Shown: positions 29,240-43,214 of the stretch, one piece after another
Numbering within the stretch: the first letter of the stretch is position 1
Layout of the letters: every line of letters starts with the position of its first letter
NCBI RefSeq assembly: GCF_963576545.1
Contig: NC_083639.1
Location: 16,187,118-16,251,117 of the forward strand
Source: Limanda limanda
Taxonomy: Eukaryota > Chordata > Actinopteri > Pleuronectiformes > Pleuronectidae
DNA length: 64,000 bases
Direction: 5' to 3'
Translations under genes and position numbers: made by a program
Notes under the pieces: generated by a model
Database searches by the model: none
Seen by the model: the letters and a program-made list of their open reading frames with translations, nothing else
What the model was told of the DNA's origin: nothing

Positions 29240-31732
29240 TGTTGTGCAATAGGAGTAGACTTGACGTTGGCTAATTATTAATAATCATGAAATATGATTA
29301 TTAAAATAAAAATTATCTATCAAAAATAATTAAATTATTAATTGAAGATGATCAGTAATCAAATAACAATAAAACCACTAATGAGAAAATAGGAATTATC
29401 AATTAGAAAGTACAAGCTATCAATTAACAATGATAAGGTTATCAACCAAGAATAATGAAAATAATTAGTCAAAAACAATAAAATTATCAATTTAAGAATA
29501 ATACTATCTATATTAATAATTGAGAAAGGGGGGGGCACCACCCTGGTTTCCCAGGGACCAACGATGTCAAGCTATAATTATCAGTCTCATAATGATAAAT
29601 GTCAAATTAATAATGTCAATATTTTAATATTAACGATTACTTAATAAACAGTGAAGGCTTCTAAGTTCGAGCACAGGCGATCATAATCCAGCTGCAATCA
29701 CATACATATGCACAAATAATCACAGACTACAGATACTTTAATTACAAAAGTATTTATTAAAAAGGGGAAATAAAGTTATAATGTTATTCAATGATTTATC
29801 ATTTTAACAAGCTCCGATATTTCAAAGATAAACACAGCAGCAGCACTTATCACAATTCAGAAAATACATGTAAAACCTGCGGTCTACCTATGTATGTCTG
29901 TCTCTGTGTGTGTGTGTCTGTGTCAAAGTGTCTCTCTGTGTGTGTGTGTCTATGTGTGTGTATGTGAAATAAAGTTAGTGTTATTTAATGATTTATCATT
30001 TTAACAAACTCCCATATTTCAAAGATAACAACAGCAGCTTATCACAATTTAGAACACGCATGTAACCTCTGGTCCATCTATGTGTCTCTGTGTGTGTGTA
30101 TCTGTCTGTGTCTATCAATGTGTGTGTGTGTGTGTGCGAGAGAGAGAGAAAAAGAAGGGGGGTGGCGATGACGCGTAGTGACATCACATCTAAGATGGAG
30201 GCCGATCATGATTCGTGGAATCAAGGCCTAAAAACTCTCAAAATGGTGGATTGACTACAAAACAAGATGGCGGAGCCGTTATGAATTTAGAGCCAGGATG
30301 GGAGGAGAGAGAGAGCGGAGGCGTGGCAATAATAGACTCAAAATGGTGGGTTAACTTGCGTTATTCAAGATGGAGTCTATGTTAATGACACCATGTGGCC
30401 GGAGCGCACCCTGGTGGTCGTCACATGAATTACACAAAGGAAATTTTAGACAAAGAGAATTCTTATCTCTGCTTGGCTTTGGGGGCCGAATGGTTTCCAA
30501 ATGTGTTCAGCCTCTCTAAGCATAGATTTAACTATGTGACATGACCTGTATTATAAATACAGGTCAGAAGTGTGTATAGGTCGGTTTAGAAGGAGAGAGA
30601 GAGAGAAAGAGAGAGAAAGAGAGAGAAAACATGTAAGGAGAGTTCAAAGAAGCTCTTAAAAATACGCCTGAGATGAGTTAACAGTGATTCACCCCTCAGC
30701 CCTCAAGCGAGCGTTGTGGGCCGAGGTTCTGATCGGTGAAATCACTGCAGACTCACACAGACGTTAACAGTGCGGGCGGAGGCGCTTCTCGCGGCCCTAT
30801 TTACTGCAACACAAAACATTGCGATCAAACCGGAAACCGGAAGTAGCGGCTCGGAGTAGTGGCCGGCTAAAACAATGGAACACGGAAGTTCCATCAACAA
30901 AATACACTCAAGTATTAAATCAACACGCTACATATTAAAACTAACATCTGCCCAGACAACATAAGCCTCTTACTGTGACCGTGATTTCGTGGGTTGCATG
31001 CGCATTGGCGCGAATCCCCGGAGGTTCAGTGAATCGCTTGAAGTCTCTCAGGCGGGCTTTCGTGAGCACCGCAGCTGGGCCGGAGCCGATCCGTCGTGCT
31101 CCGTGGCGAGATGAGGTTTCGTCTTCTTCTGCAGCAGCGGAGATCGTGGTCACTCACAGGAACGTGCGGCTGTTTGTAGCCGTTGTAGATCGTGTGGAGA
31201 AAGAATAAAGTAAAGTCCGTGTGGAAAAGGAAACAGTCTGAGATCGTCCAGCGAGCAATTTCCTGTTTGATCTTTCCAAGTTAAAACAGGAAAAGTCCTT
31301 TCCAAAATAAAACGTCAACTAAGGTAAAAGAAGAAATGAATGAAATGAATTGAAATGAATAAAACAAACGTCTTATCGCCTCCATTAGCTTACTGGGTCG
31401 ACTATGAAGACCCCCGGGGGGGGGGGTCTAGTGGCGACGTCAGCATCGGAGGAAAAAGAGAGAGGTTTCTGTGAGCTCAGCCTTTTTAAGTCATGTACCT
31501 AGGTGACTCCCCCCTGGGAGGAGGGGTCAGGGGTCAGTGTGGCCCTCCAGCCAATTGAGTTGTCAGGATTTGGCCCCCAGGGGCGGGCTTACAAGGGGGA
31601 CCCAGGAAGTGACCTGCTGCCACATGGAGATAAGGGCCCATGCTGGATTTTTAAATGTAAGGGGTTACCCGAGCCTGGCCTAAGGTTTTACGACTCTTTG
31701 TTCTATGTCAGATCACTGGGCCTTGCCCAACA
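29240..31732. mobile_element. LTR-like insertion, TG...CA ends, non-coding
   Basis: Begins TGTTGTGCAATAGG and ends GCCCAACA, so it has TG...CA ends with a 5-bp inverted match (TGTTG/CAACA), and a 4-bp ACAT duplication. It contains A/T-rich DNA (29270-29640), CA/GT-rich stretches, a TATA-like TATAAATACAGG near 30553, GA-repeats (30590-30630), a GC-rich region (30700-31200) and GGGTCGACTATGAAGACCCC near 31395. No gag, pol or env motif is visible. It could be a long solo LTR or a non-autonomous LTR element. Confidence 0.6.
30121..30150. repeat. (GT)n/(GA)n simple repeat
   Basis: GT units pass into GCGAGAGAGAGAG. Several shorter GT stretches lie at 29905-29965. Confidence 0.8.
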
Positions 31733-32066
31733 ACATGCTGGAAGGATAGATGAGGGGGGGGAGGTCGTACATTAAAAGAACACATGGAAGTGCATAGATG
31801 AAACACATTAGAAAGTTGAATGAAACATGACATTTTCATCATCTTAAAGTTCTTATCTCTCAGTCATTACAAAAATGTGTTAATCGAAATTTTTATCAAT
31901 AACTTAAAAAAATGTTACCTTTTGGTGAGCAAGCACTGCCTCACGGATCTTCAAGCGATTAACAAAAGTGTTTGAAATCTTCAAGACACTGCAGACATTT
32001 CTCCAAAAACCAGCAGGACGGCTCACACTGTAGTCCTTTATATTCCCACCGGGTTCAGAAAATGTC
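31733..32066 (-). mobile_element. Right end of the transposon array, with one exon
   Basis: 31737-31915 continues the sequence interrupted by the LTR-like element. An exon at 32066-31919 reads NIKDYSVSRPAGFWRNVCSV and NRLKIREAVLAHQK, with an AG acceptor and a GTAACA donor. By order it is the most upstream exon I can find of the minus-strand array gene(s). I do not recognise its domain. Confidence 0.6.
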
Positions 32067-33170
32067 CTGACAGTCAATAGTATTTCTTGGAGGCTTCTTT
32101 TCAGATGTCTTCCCTTAATAAGGCTTCTTACCTGTCCATTTGCATGTCAAAATGTTTTGAAGCAGTGAAGGATGTTGTGTCAGTGAAATATAAACTATTT
32201 ACATACATAATGACCTGTAATGCTATAGCATCATTAAAAGTAAGATCAAAAGTAAATACTTTTTATATTGTGTGAATGTATTGTGCTTTACAACTTGCCT
32301 TTCCAAAGGTGGTAAAAGTACAAAATCTGAAAACAAAATAATTAAGAAAACATTTAAAAAAAATACATGATGCAGTGAGCATGTTCAGGACTGTAGCTCA
32401 CGTCTTATTTTGTATTATTCTAAGAGATATATTACACGCACAAACCCAAGAAACCAAATCATGAAAGTATGAAAAAATAATGGTGGAAATGAAACTCTGG
32501 AAAATACCAAACCGTTACAGTTACATTCTTCACTAGACCTACTATTTAAATCACAAGACAAGAAATAGGGTGATTCATCCTGAAGCTATGCATGAATCTA
32601 GATGAAGCGTCATCCGAATCCTCAGGTAGCCGTTACAAAATGAATCGGCTACTTGTTATTTTTTGAATTTATTAGACGCTACTTTTTGCTCTGCACCTGA
32701 GGAGCAAGTGCTTCCATGTACAACATCAGTCTATCACCTAATGGCGTCCACCATGACCCTATGGCGATTTGAGTGACAGCAAAAAGTTAAAAAAAGCTTT
32801 TTTCAAAAGACATAGCTGATTCGCTTCTTACCTGTCCATCTTCTCATTCCACGCTCCAGAACTTTCTATCTTAAAAGCACCTCCTTCCTTTAAATTCCCT
32901 ATCAAAACAAGAGTCCCATCCAACAACCTGCTTACAACAGGAAGAACTACACGTCAACCTTTCAAAATAAAGTTGTAAAGGTCACCTTAGTGCACTTCAT
33001 ATATGGATAAAAGGTACATATGTCATTAGTCAGACGCCTTAAAGTTATAAGAATGAGGGAATGGATCTGTGCATGTATTTGTTTATTATTTGTGTGATTA
33101 TGTATATATGGGGTTCTGTAACGGGCAATGTGTTAAATATGGGGAAGTGACGTCCCGTCCGGGGTATGTG
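32067..33170. other. A/T-rich spacer, no gene recognised
   Basis: No exon with good splice sites and recognisable protein. 33110-33170 has a GC-rich step before the tandem array. It may contain the outer end of the array transposon, but I found no terminal inverted repeat. Confidence 0.4.
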
Positions 33171-33171
33171 G

Positions 33172-35190
33172 TTTTTTTGATGCTGCGGGCTGGCGGTGCT
33201 GCCAGAGGTTCAAGGGCCAAGGGATCAATTACAACTTGCAAGGATTTTTCTCTGGAACGGGATTATTGCCTGGGAGTTACGTAATGGATTATTTCAAGGA
33301 CTGAACATTTTCTGGGCACTGGAAGAGGGTGAGAAAGCGTGGACTTTGTTTGGATTTGTAAAAATACACAAAAATGTATCTCAGTATAGTCAGAGACACC
33401 ATGAACAAGAATCCACTCAAATTAACGTTTAAGGTCTCAAGGAATATTTTTAATAAGCTTCCAAATATGGCTACATAAGGAATGCTTGGGCCACTTTCAC
33501 AGATTTCACCTTTAATTTTCTCAGTAATTCTACAGTAAAAATACACAAAAATATATCAGTATAGTCAAAGACACCATGAACAAGAATCCACTCAAATTAA
33601 CGTTTAAGGTCTCAAGGAATATTTTTAATAAGCTTCCAAATATGGCTACATTAGGAATGCATTGGGCCACTTTCACAGATTTCACCTTGAATTTTCTCAG
33701 TAATTCTACAGTAAAAATACACAAAAATGTATCTCAGTATAGTCAGAGACACCATGAACAAGAATCCACTCAACTCTTTTTTTGATGCTGCGGGCTGGCG
33801 GTGCTGCCAGAGGTTCAAGGGCCAAGGGATCAATTACAACTTGCAAGGATTTTTCTCTGGAACGGGATTATTGCCTGGGAGTTACGTAATGGATTATTTC
33901 AAGGACTGAACATTTTCTGGGCACTGGAAGAGGGTGAGAAAGCGTGGACTTTGTTTGGATTTGTAAAAATACACAAAAATGTATCTCAGTATAGTCAGAG
34001 ACACCATGAACAAGAATCCACTCAAATTAACGTTTAAGGTCTCAAGGAATATTTTTAATAAGCTTCCAAATATGGCTACATAAGGAATGCTTGGGCCACT
34101 TTCACAGATTTCACCTTTAATTTTCTCAGTCATTCTACAGTAAAAATACACAAAACTTAGCACGAGCATAGTCAGAGACACCAAGAACAGGAATCCACTC
34201 AAAGAAACGTTTAAGGTCTCAAGGAATATTTTTCATAAGCTTCCAAATATGGCAACATTATGAATACATTGGGCCACTTTCACAGATTTCACCTTTCATT
34301 TTCTCAGTAATTCTACAGTAAAAATACACAAAAATATATCAGTATAGTCAGAGACACCATGAACAAGAATCCACTCAAATTAACGTTTAAGGTCTCAAGG
34401 AATATTTTTAATAAGCTTCCAAATATGGCTACATTAGGAATACATTTGGCAACTTTCACAGATTCACCTTTAATTTTCTCAGTAATTCTACAGTAAAAAT
34501 ACACAAATGTATCTCAGTATAGTCAGAGACACCATGAACAAGAATCCACTCAACTCTTTTTTTGATGCTGCGGGCTGGCGGTGCTGCCAGAGGTTCAAGG
34601 GCCAAGGGATCAATTACAACTTGCAAGGATTTTTCTCTGGAACGGGATTATTGCCTGGGAGTTACGTAATGGATTATTTCAAGGACTGAACATTTTCTGG
34701 GCACTGGAAGAGGGTGAGAAAGCGTGGACTTTGTTTGGATTTGTAAAAATACACAAAAATGTATCTCAGTATAGTCAGAGACACCATGAACAAGAATCCA
34801 CTCAAATTAACGTTTAAGGTCTCAAGGAATATTTTTAATAAGCTTCCAAATATGGCAACATTATGAATACATTTGGCAACTTTCACAGATTCACCTTTAA
34901 TTTTCTCAGTAATTCTACAGTAAAAATACACAAATGTATCTCAGTATAGTCAGAGACACCATGAACAAGAATCCACTCAAATTAACGTTTAAGGTCTCAA
35001 GGAATATTTTTAATAAGCTTCCAAATATGGCAATATTATAAATACACTGGGCCTATTTCACAGATTTCACCTTTAATTTTCTCAGTAATTCTACATTAAA
35101 AATACACAAAAATGTATCTCAGTATAGTCAGAGACACCATGAACAAGAATCCACTCAAATGAACTTTTAAGGTCTCAAGGAATAACTGAA
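33172..35190. repeat. Compound tandem array with higher-order structure
   Basis: Two components alternate. A roughly 178-bp monomer starts (AAAAATACACAAA) at about 33360, 33538, 33713, 33964, 34142, 34320, 34496, 34745, 34923 and 35098. A roughly 185-bp segment starting TTTTTTTGATGCTGCGGGC lies at 33172, 33777 and 34557. The pattern is segment, two to three monomers, truncated monomer, then again, so the larger period is about 605 to 780 bases. Copies of the segment are nearly identical. Open frames across it reflect the repeat, not a gene. Confidence 0.9.
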
Positions 35191-36461
35191 GTATGAACTC
35201 AGTTTACTTTCAGGCATTATAGACATTGACCTATGGTATCGTTTCACTGAGTGATGGACACACATGTCCACACTCCTCCAATGGGTGACTCTTAATTACA
35301 GACAGCCTTTGGCGCTGGACGGGAGTGACGGCAGCCACAGTGAGGAGGCACTGGGGTCTGTCTGCACCCAGAGGGTCACGGCTACGCCACTCTCTCTGTT
35401 TGCTGACAACCAGAGAAGAATACTGATCTCATCTTACACAGGAGGTTTACCATAGAAAGAAAAGGAGAGAATGAGGCTGCCAATGGATTAAAAAAAACTC
35501 TCTGGGCTTCATAATGCCCTTTTGGATTTTTTTTGTTGATTTGATGTTGTGTGTGTGTATCTGCGTGTGTGTGTGTCTGATTTTGTTTATCTCGTTTGGT
35601 GGAGAAAAAACCATGAAGATGTTGTTTGTTATTGCTTATTTGCTTCTGTATCTGAACATGTTTGCCCACGTTTTTGTCTGTAATTTCAATAAGCATGTGG
35701 TGTGGTTTACCTTATTTTCCCTGAACCATGCCAAGAGGTGCCCTTCCGTCCTGGCAGTGGCGGCAGCAGCTTCACAGCTCATGTGTTGATTACAGGGCCC
35801 AGCACACACACATATGTTCCCTGTCTTTCTGGCTCAGGGAGATAGGCTGGTTACATGCTTTAGTAATCATTCCAACAGCAGCACATGCTCTCCAGGGATA
35901 CAAGACAAACTCCACATTTCAGCAAACACTCGTCAACATAATGGTATCAGCAGTTTTAGAAATGTGATCTTATGTGAGGGAACAAACAGTCTGCAGCGTG
36001 CTGCTTGCCATCACATCGTACTTTTGCAAAAAGTAAGGGAAGTATGGTTGGCTGATTTGGTCTATCTTTGTAAATTGGATTTATTTAGAGCTGCAATGAT
36101 GATCTGCTGTTTAATCTGTAGATTCTTCTTTGGATCCACTGATAAAAAATGTTTCTGCAAAATACCAGAAAACAGAGAAACATCTGTAAATATTCCCTAA
36201 ATTACTTGTTTTGTTTGACCAACCCACAGATATTCAGCTTCCTATCACTTAAAATGAAGAAAGCTTAAAATTCTAACAATTCATTGAATCAATTATGAAG
36301 ATATTGTCCTTTTAACCAATTTTCTGACAGGTGATTTATTGATGACATTTTCCAGTTGTAGATTTGTATATTTAATGACATATACATCCAGGACATTGCT
36401 TCAACCCTGTTGTTAACAAAAATGCAAACCAGTGCAGAAATGCATAAGTATTAAAATATGC
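35191..36461. other. Unique spacer, no gene recognised
   Basis: Mixed-composition DNA. A 63-codon frame at 35264-35455 has no recognisable motif. GT-rich steps occur near 35548-35580. Confidence 0.4.
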
Positions 36462-37014
36462 CTTAGTTGCCATACTGTTTGTAGGCAGCTGTGTTGCCAC
36501 ACTGTTTAAAAGCAGCTGCATTTGTTGCCTTACTGTTTGGAGGCAGCTGCGTTAGTTGCCACACTGTTTGGAGGCAGCTGCATTTGTTGCCACACTGTTT
36601 AAAAGAAGCTGCATTTGTTGCCTTACTGTTTGGAGGAAGCTGCCTTTGTTGCCACACTGTTTTGAGGCAGATGCGTTAGTTGCCACACTGTTTGGAGGCA
36701 GCTGCGTTAGTTGCCACACTGTTTGGAGGCAGCTGCGTTAGTTGCCACACTGTTTGGAGGCAGCTGCGTTAGTTGCCACACTGTTTGGAGGCAGCTGCCT
36801 TTGTTGTAGGGATGAGCGAGTACAGCATTATCTGTATATGTATCTGTTAACCATATGAATTATCCGTATCCGTACTCGGAGTGGGCGGGGCCTAACCCGG
36901 AAGTAGGTGTGATTTAACCCGGAAGTGGGCTGGTTCAACATAACTTTCTTTTTTAACTTTGAAATTTTTTTATGATTTTTTTATTTTAATTTTTTTTTAA
37001 TTTATTTCCACACC

Positions 37015-37057
<43 letters not shown>

Positions 37058-40000
37058 CGTGTGTGTGAGTGAGATGCGAGGGGCGTTCACTGTCTCCCGG
37101 AGAAATGAACACTCTGTGTTTTTAGTATAGAAAGACGTGAATTATATTCGTTCACAAGTCATACAGACTGGTTTTGTTATTTTAACTTTACATTAACACT
37201 TAAAGTTTAGTGCAGTGTAATTGTTTGCCGTGATAATTAAATGCCAGTGTGATAATAGATGACAATTTCAAACCATACAAACTGTCATGTTGTACTGTAT
37301 TTAATAGAGGTTTACTTTACTGTAAAGTAAGTGTAAATGTAAAGTGAAAATAACAAAACCAGTCATTATGACTTGTGAACAAATATCATTCACATCTTTC
37401 TATACTAAAAACACAGAGTGCTCACCTCTCCGGGAGACAGTGAACGTCCCTCGCTACAGCTCCAGCGCTCCTCTACTGAGCCATTGCAGGTCTCGTGAAA
37501 AATGTTCCAAAGACTCGTACCCGAAGACCCAGTCGGGAAATGAACGAATCATTTCTGCTTCCTTGACTGAGCCTATGGAACAGTCCCGATGCGCAGTGAA
37601 CCTGAGTGACTGAGAGACAGAGAGCTGTTCTGTGAGTGAGTGAGCAGAGCCGTGTGTGACGGGAGGAGCGCTGTGGCGCTGTGTGAGGATTTTCATTCAG
37701 TCCGAGCACAGATAATGACTCCGATTACTCGTATTATACTCGTAATCGGCAAAAGTGCTTTATCCGTACCGGATACTCGTTTCAGCCGAGTATCCGGCTC
37801 ATCTCTAGTTAGTTGCCTCACTGTTTTGAGGCAGCTGCATTTGTTGACAAACTGTTTGGAGGCAGCTGCATTTGTTGCCTCACTGTTTTGAGGCAGCTGC
37901 GTTAGTTGCCACACTGTTTGGAGGCAGCTGCCTTTGTTGCCAGACTGTTTAAAACCAGCTGCATTTGTTGCCACACTGTTTTGAGGCAGCTGTGTTAGTT
38001 GCCACGCTGTTTAAAAGCAGCTGCATTTGTTGCCACACTGTTTGAAGGCAGCTGCGTTAGTTGCCACACTGTTTGGAGGCAGTTGCGTTAGTTGCCACAC
38101 TGTTTGGAGGCAGCTGCCTTTGTTGCAACTCTGTTTGGAGGCAGCTGCGTTAGTTGCAACACTGTTTAAAAGCAGCTGCATTTGTTGCCACACTGTTTTG
38201 AGGCAGATGCGTTAGTTGCCACACTGTTTGGAGGCAGCTGTCATTGTTGCCACACTGTTTTGAGGCAGCTGCGTTAGTTGCCACACTGTTTGGAGGTAGC
38301 TGCGTTAGTTGCCACACTGTTTAAAAGCAGCTGCATTTGTTGCCACACTGTTTTGAGGCAGATGCATTAGTTGCCACACTGTTTGGAGGCAGCTGTCATT
38401 GTTGCCACACTGTTTTGAGGCAGCTGCGTTAGTTGCCACACTGTTTGGAGGCAGCTGCCTTTGTTGCCACACTGTTTGGAGAAAGCTGCATTTGAGGCAG
38501 CTGCGTTAGTTGCCACACTGTTTGGAGGCAGCTGCGTTAGTTGCCACACTGTTTGGAGGCAGCTGCCTTTGCTGCCACACTGTTTGGAGGCAGCTGCGTT
38601 TGTTGCCACACTGTTTGGAGGTAGCTGCGTTAGTTGCCACACTGTTTGGAGGCAGCTGCCTTTGTTGCCACACTGTTTGGAGACAGCTGCATTTGAGGCA
38701 GCTGCGTTAGTTGCCACACTGTTTAAAAGCAGCTGCATTTGTTGACAAACTGTTTGGAGGCAGCTGCATTTGTTGCCTCACTGTTTTGAGGCAGCTGCGT
38801 TAGTTGTCACACTGTTTGGAGGCAGCTGCCTTTGCTGCCACACTGTTTGGAGGCAGCTACGTTTGTTGCCACACTGTTTTGAGGCAGCTGCGTTAGTTGC
38901 CACACTGTTTGGAGGTAGCTGCGTTAGTTGCCACACTGTTTGGAGGCAGCTGCATTTGAGGCAGCTGTGTTAGTTGCCACACTGTTTAAAAGCAGCTGCA
39001 TTTGTTGACAAACTGTTTTGAGGCAGCTGCGTTAGTTGCCACACTGTTTGGAGGCAGCTGCGTTAGTTGCCACAGTGTTTGTAGGCAGCTGCATTTGTCA
39101 CCACAATTTTTTGAGGCAGCTGCTTAAGTTGCCACACTGTTTGGAGGCAGCTGCGTTAGTTGCCACACTGTTTGGTGGCAGCTGCGTAAGTTGCCATACT
39201 GTTTGGAGGCAGCTGCGTTAGTTGCCACACTGTTTGGAGGCAGCTGCATTTGTTGCCACACTGTTTGGAGGCAGCTGCGTTAGTTGCAACACTGTTTAAA
39301 AGCAGCTGCATTTGTTGACAAACTGTTTGGAGGCAGCAGCATTTGTTGCCACACTGTTTGGAGGCAGCTGCGTTAGTTGCCACACTGTTTGGAGGCAGCT
39401 GCATTTGTTGCCACACTGTTTGGAGGCAGCTGCGTTAGTTGCCACACTGTTTGGAGGCAGCTGCCTTTGTTGCCACACTGTTTTGAGGCAGCTGCGTTAG
39501 TTGCCACACTGTTTGGAGGCAGCTGCCTTTGTTGCCACACTGTTTGGAGGCAGTTGCATTTGAGGCAGCTGCGTTAGTTGCAACACTGCTTAAAAGCAGA
39601 CGCGTTAGTTGCAACACTGTTTAAAAGCAGCTGCGTTAGTTGCCACACTGTTTGGAGGCAGCTGCATTAGTTGCCACACTGTTTGGAGGCAGCTGTGTTA
39701 GTTGCCACACTGTTTGGAGGCAGCTGCGTTTGTTGCCACACTGTTTTGAGGCAGCTGCGTTAGTTGCAACACTGTTTGGAGGCAGCTGGGTTAGTTGCCA
39801 CACTGTTTGGAGGCAGCTGCCTTTGTTGCTACTCTGTTTGGAGGCAGCTGCGTTAGTTGCCACACTGTTTGGAGGCAGTTGCGTTAGTTGCCACACTGTT
39901 TGGAGGCAGCTGCCTTTGTTGCCACTCTGTTTGGAGGAAGCTGCATTTAAGGCAGCTGCGTTAGTTGCAACACTGTTTAAAAGCAGCTGCCTTTGTAGCC

Positions 40001-40155
40001 ACACTGTTTGGAGGCAGCTGCATTTGTTGCCACACTGTTTAAAAGCAACTGCATTTGTTTCCACACTGTTTGGAGGCAGCTGCCTTTGTTGCCACACTGT
40101 TTGGAGGCAGCTGCCTTAGTTGCCACACTGTTTGGAGGCAGCTGCCTTTGTTTCC
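36462..40155. repeat. 31-bp minisatellite array
   Basis: Unit of the form GTTTGGAGGCAGCTGC followed by GTTAGTTGCCACACT or CTTTGTTGCCACACT. Units run for about 345 bases, are interrupted by a foldback hAT, and continue for about 2350 more, roughly 85 units in total. Most carry the palindrome GCAGCTGC, which contains the E-box CAGCTG. Some units have shortened steps (CATTTGAGGCAGCTGC). Long frames on both strands arise because 31 is not a multiple of three and no stop falls in the unit. Confidence 0.95.
36807..37807. mobile_element. Foldback non-autonomous hAT, copy 2
   Basis: Ends TAGGGATGAGC and GCTCATCTCTA. In reverse complement it matches 13381-14345 throughout. The internal palindrome arms are about 37080-37195 and 37330-37455. 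Flanking 8-mers are CTTTGTTG and GTTAGTTG, the two common minisatellite variants, so the duplication is not exact. A (GT)n at 37017-37047 has expanded in this copy. Confidence 0.88.
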
Positions 40156-40850
40156 ACCAAAGCCAAAATGGTGGGCTTCATGTTTGGTGTAGCATATCTA
40201 TCCAAGATCTGTTCAAGTAGGGCCTCTGATGTAGCGTGAGCCATTTTGTGTCAATTGGACAATGTTACAACAACTATATTTTCACACTGATCATTAGGTG
40301 GCGTTCTGACGCTGAACTAATATTTATATATGGAGCTGTTCAGGTCAGGATTGTGATCATAGGTCAGTAGTTCGGAGCTAAAGCAGAGTGGATTTTGGCA
40401 AAGGATGATCCTTCACCGCACCGCATGTATACAGGGTTTGAGGAAATGTCACAGTTCTGACCATGGTCCAATGACTTGTCTCAGCTCATTTGAGCTGTAT
40501 ATTGTTAAGCAGCCAGGAGCAGTGCATCAATGTATAAAACATGCCACTTCCTGTAGCCAGCACGAGGGGCTGTTATTTTAAGTCATAATTTCTTTGTAGA
40601 TGTCATCATCTTCTTGTGAAGATCGGTCAAAGGAAATCTATGGGCTGCTTTCCAGGGGGCGCTGTTGAGCCACCCACATTTCAAATTACTCCAGAATACA
40701 AAAATATCTATAGGCCTTGAATTTCCTGCAAAGTTTCATGTTTTGTTTAGCATGTCTAGGCCCTGAAAAAGCCCCCCAAAGGGAAATAATAATAATAGTA
40801 AAAATCCTTACAATTTCAATATGGCCTCCCACCCTAAGAAACCCTTTCGG
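40156..40850. mobile_element. Degenerate dispersed fish repeat
   Basis: Contains AAAATGGTGGGCTTCATGTT at the left and AATAATAATAGTAAAAATCC with TTACAATTTCAATATGGCC at the right, phrases I know from repeated fish DNA near gene 3' ends. No coding part or clear termini; the class is unknown to me. Confidence 0.4.
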
Positions 40851-40852
40851 AG

Positions 40853-41020
40853 GAGCTTTGTGATGCAGTGGGTAGCACTGTCACCTAACAGCAAGAGGGA
40901 TCCCAGTTTGCATGTTTTCTCTCAGATTTACTGGTGACCTGTCCAGGGTGAACCCGTCTTTCACCAATGTCAGTTGGGATTATAGATAAGCGATATAGAT
41001 AATGGATGGATGGATAAATC
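40853..41020 (+). mobile_element. Degenerate tRNA-SINE-like repeat
   Basis: GATGCAGTGGGTAGCACTGTC resembles box A of a common teleost repeat. CTGGTGACCTGTCCAGGGTG and AAGCGATATAGATAATGGA with ATGGATGG copies match its 3' half. Internal parts are missing. Confidence 0.5.
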
Positions 41021-42971
<1,951 letters not shown>

Positions 42972-43060
42972 TATAAGTTACACACAGATACAGATACAGA
43001 ACCATGTGTGGTGACAAGTCGCCCCTCCAACACAGACGCACACACACACAGGCACACCCA

Positions 43061-43096
<36 letters not shown>

Positions 43097-43214
43097 TGTT
43101 CACTAGAGACAAGGCTGGCTCGTAGCTGGCTAGAGCGCCCTTGTCTTGATCTTCAGGCCTGGCCACCGTTAATGGACACAGAACAGTGGCTACACACACA
43201 CACACACACACACA

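Noticed and set aside
33110..33355. Possible LTR start (TGTAACGGGCAATG) before the tandem array
   Set aside because: No matching end, duplication or internal retroelement sequence could be found.
33289..34931. Repeated minus-strand frames reading FVYFYCRITEKIKGE and SGFLFMVSLTIL
   Set aside because: They repeat with the ~178-bp array, are not joined by splice sites, and match no family I know.
38367..40119. Long open frames on both strands rich in Cys, Ala, Gln and Val (up to 159 codons)
   Set aside because: They lie wholly in the 31-bp minisatellite, whose unit has no stop in any frame; the repeated peptides follow from the repeat.
36462..40155. CRISPR-like appearance of a short repeat with variable steps
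   Set aside because: Units are contiguous with no unique spacers, and the DNA is vertebrate; it is a minisatellite.
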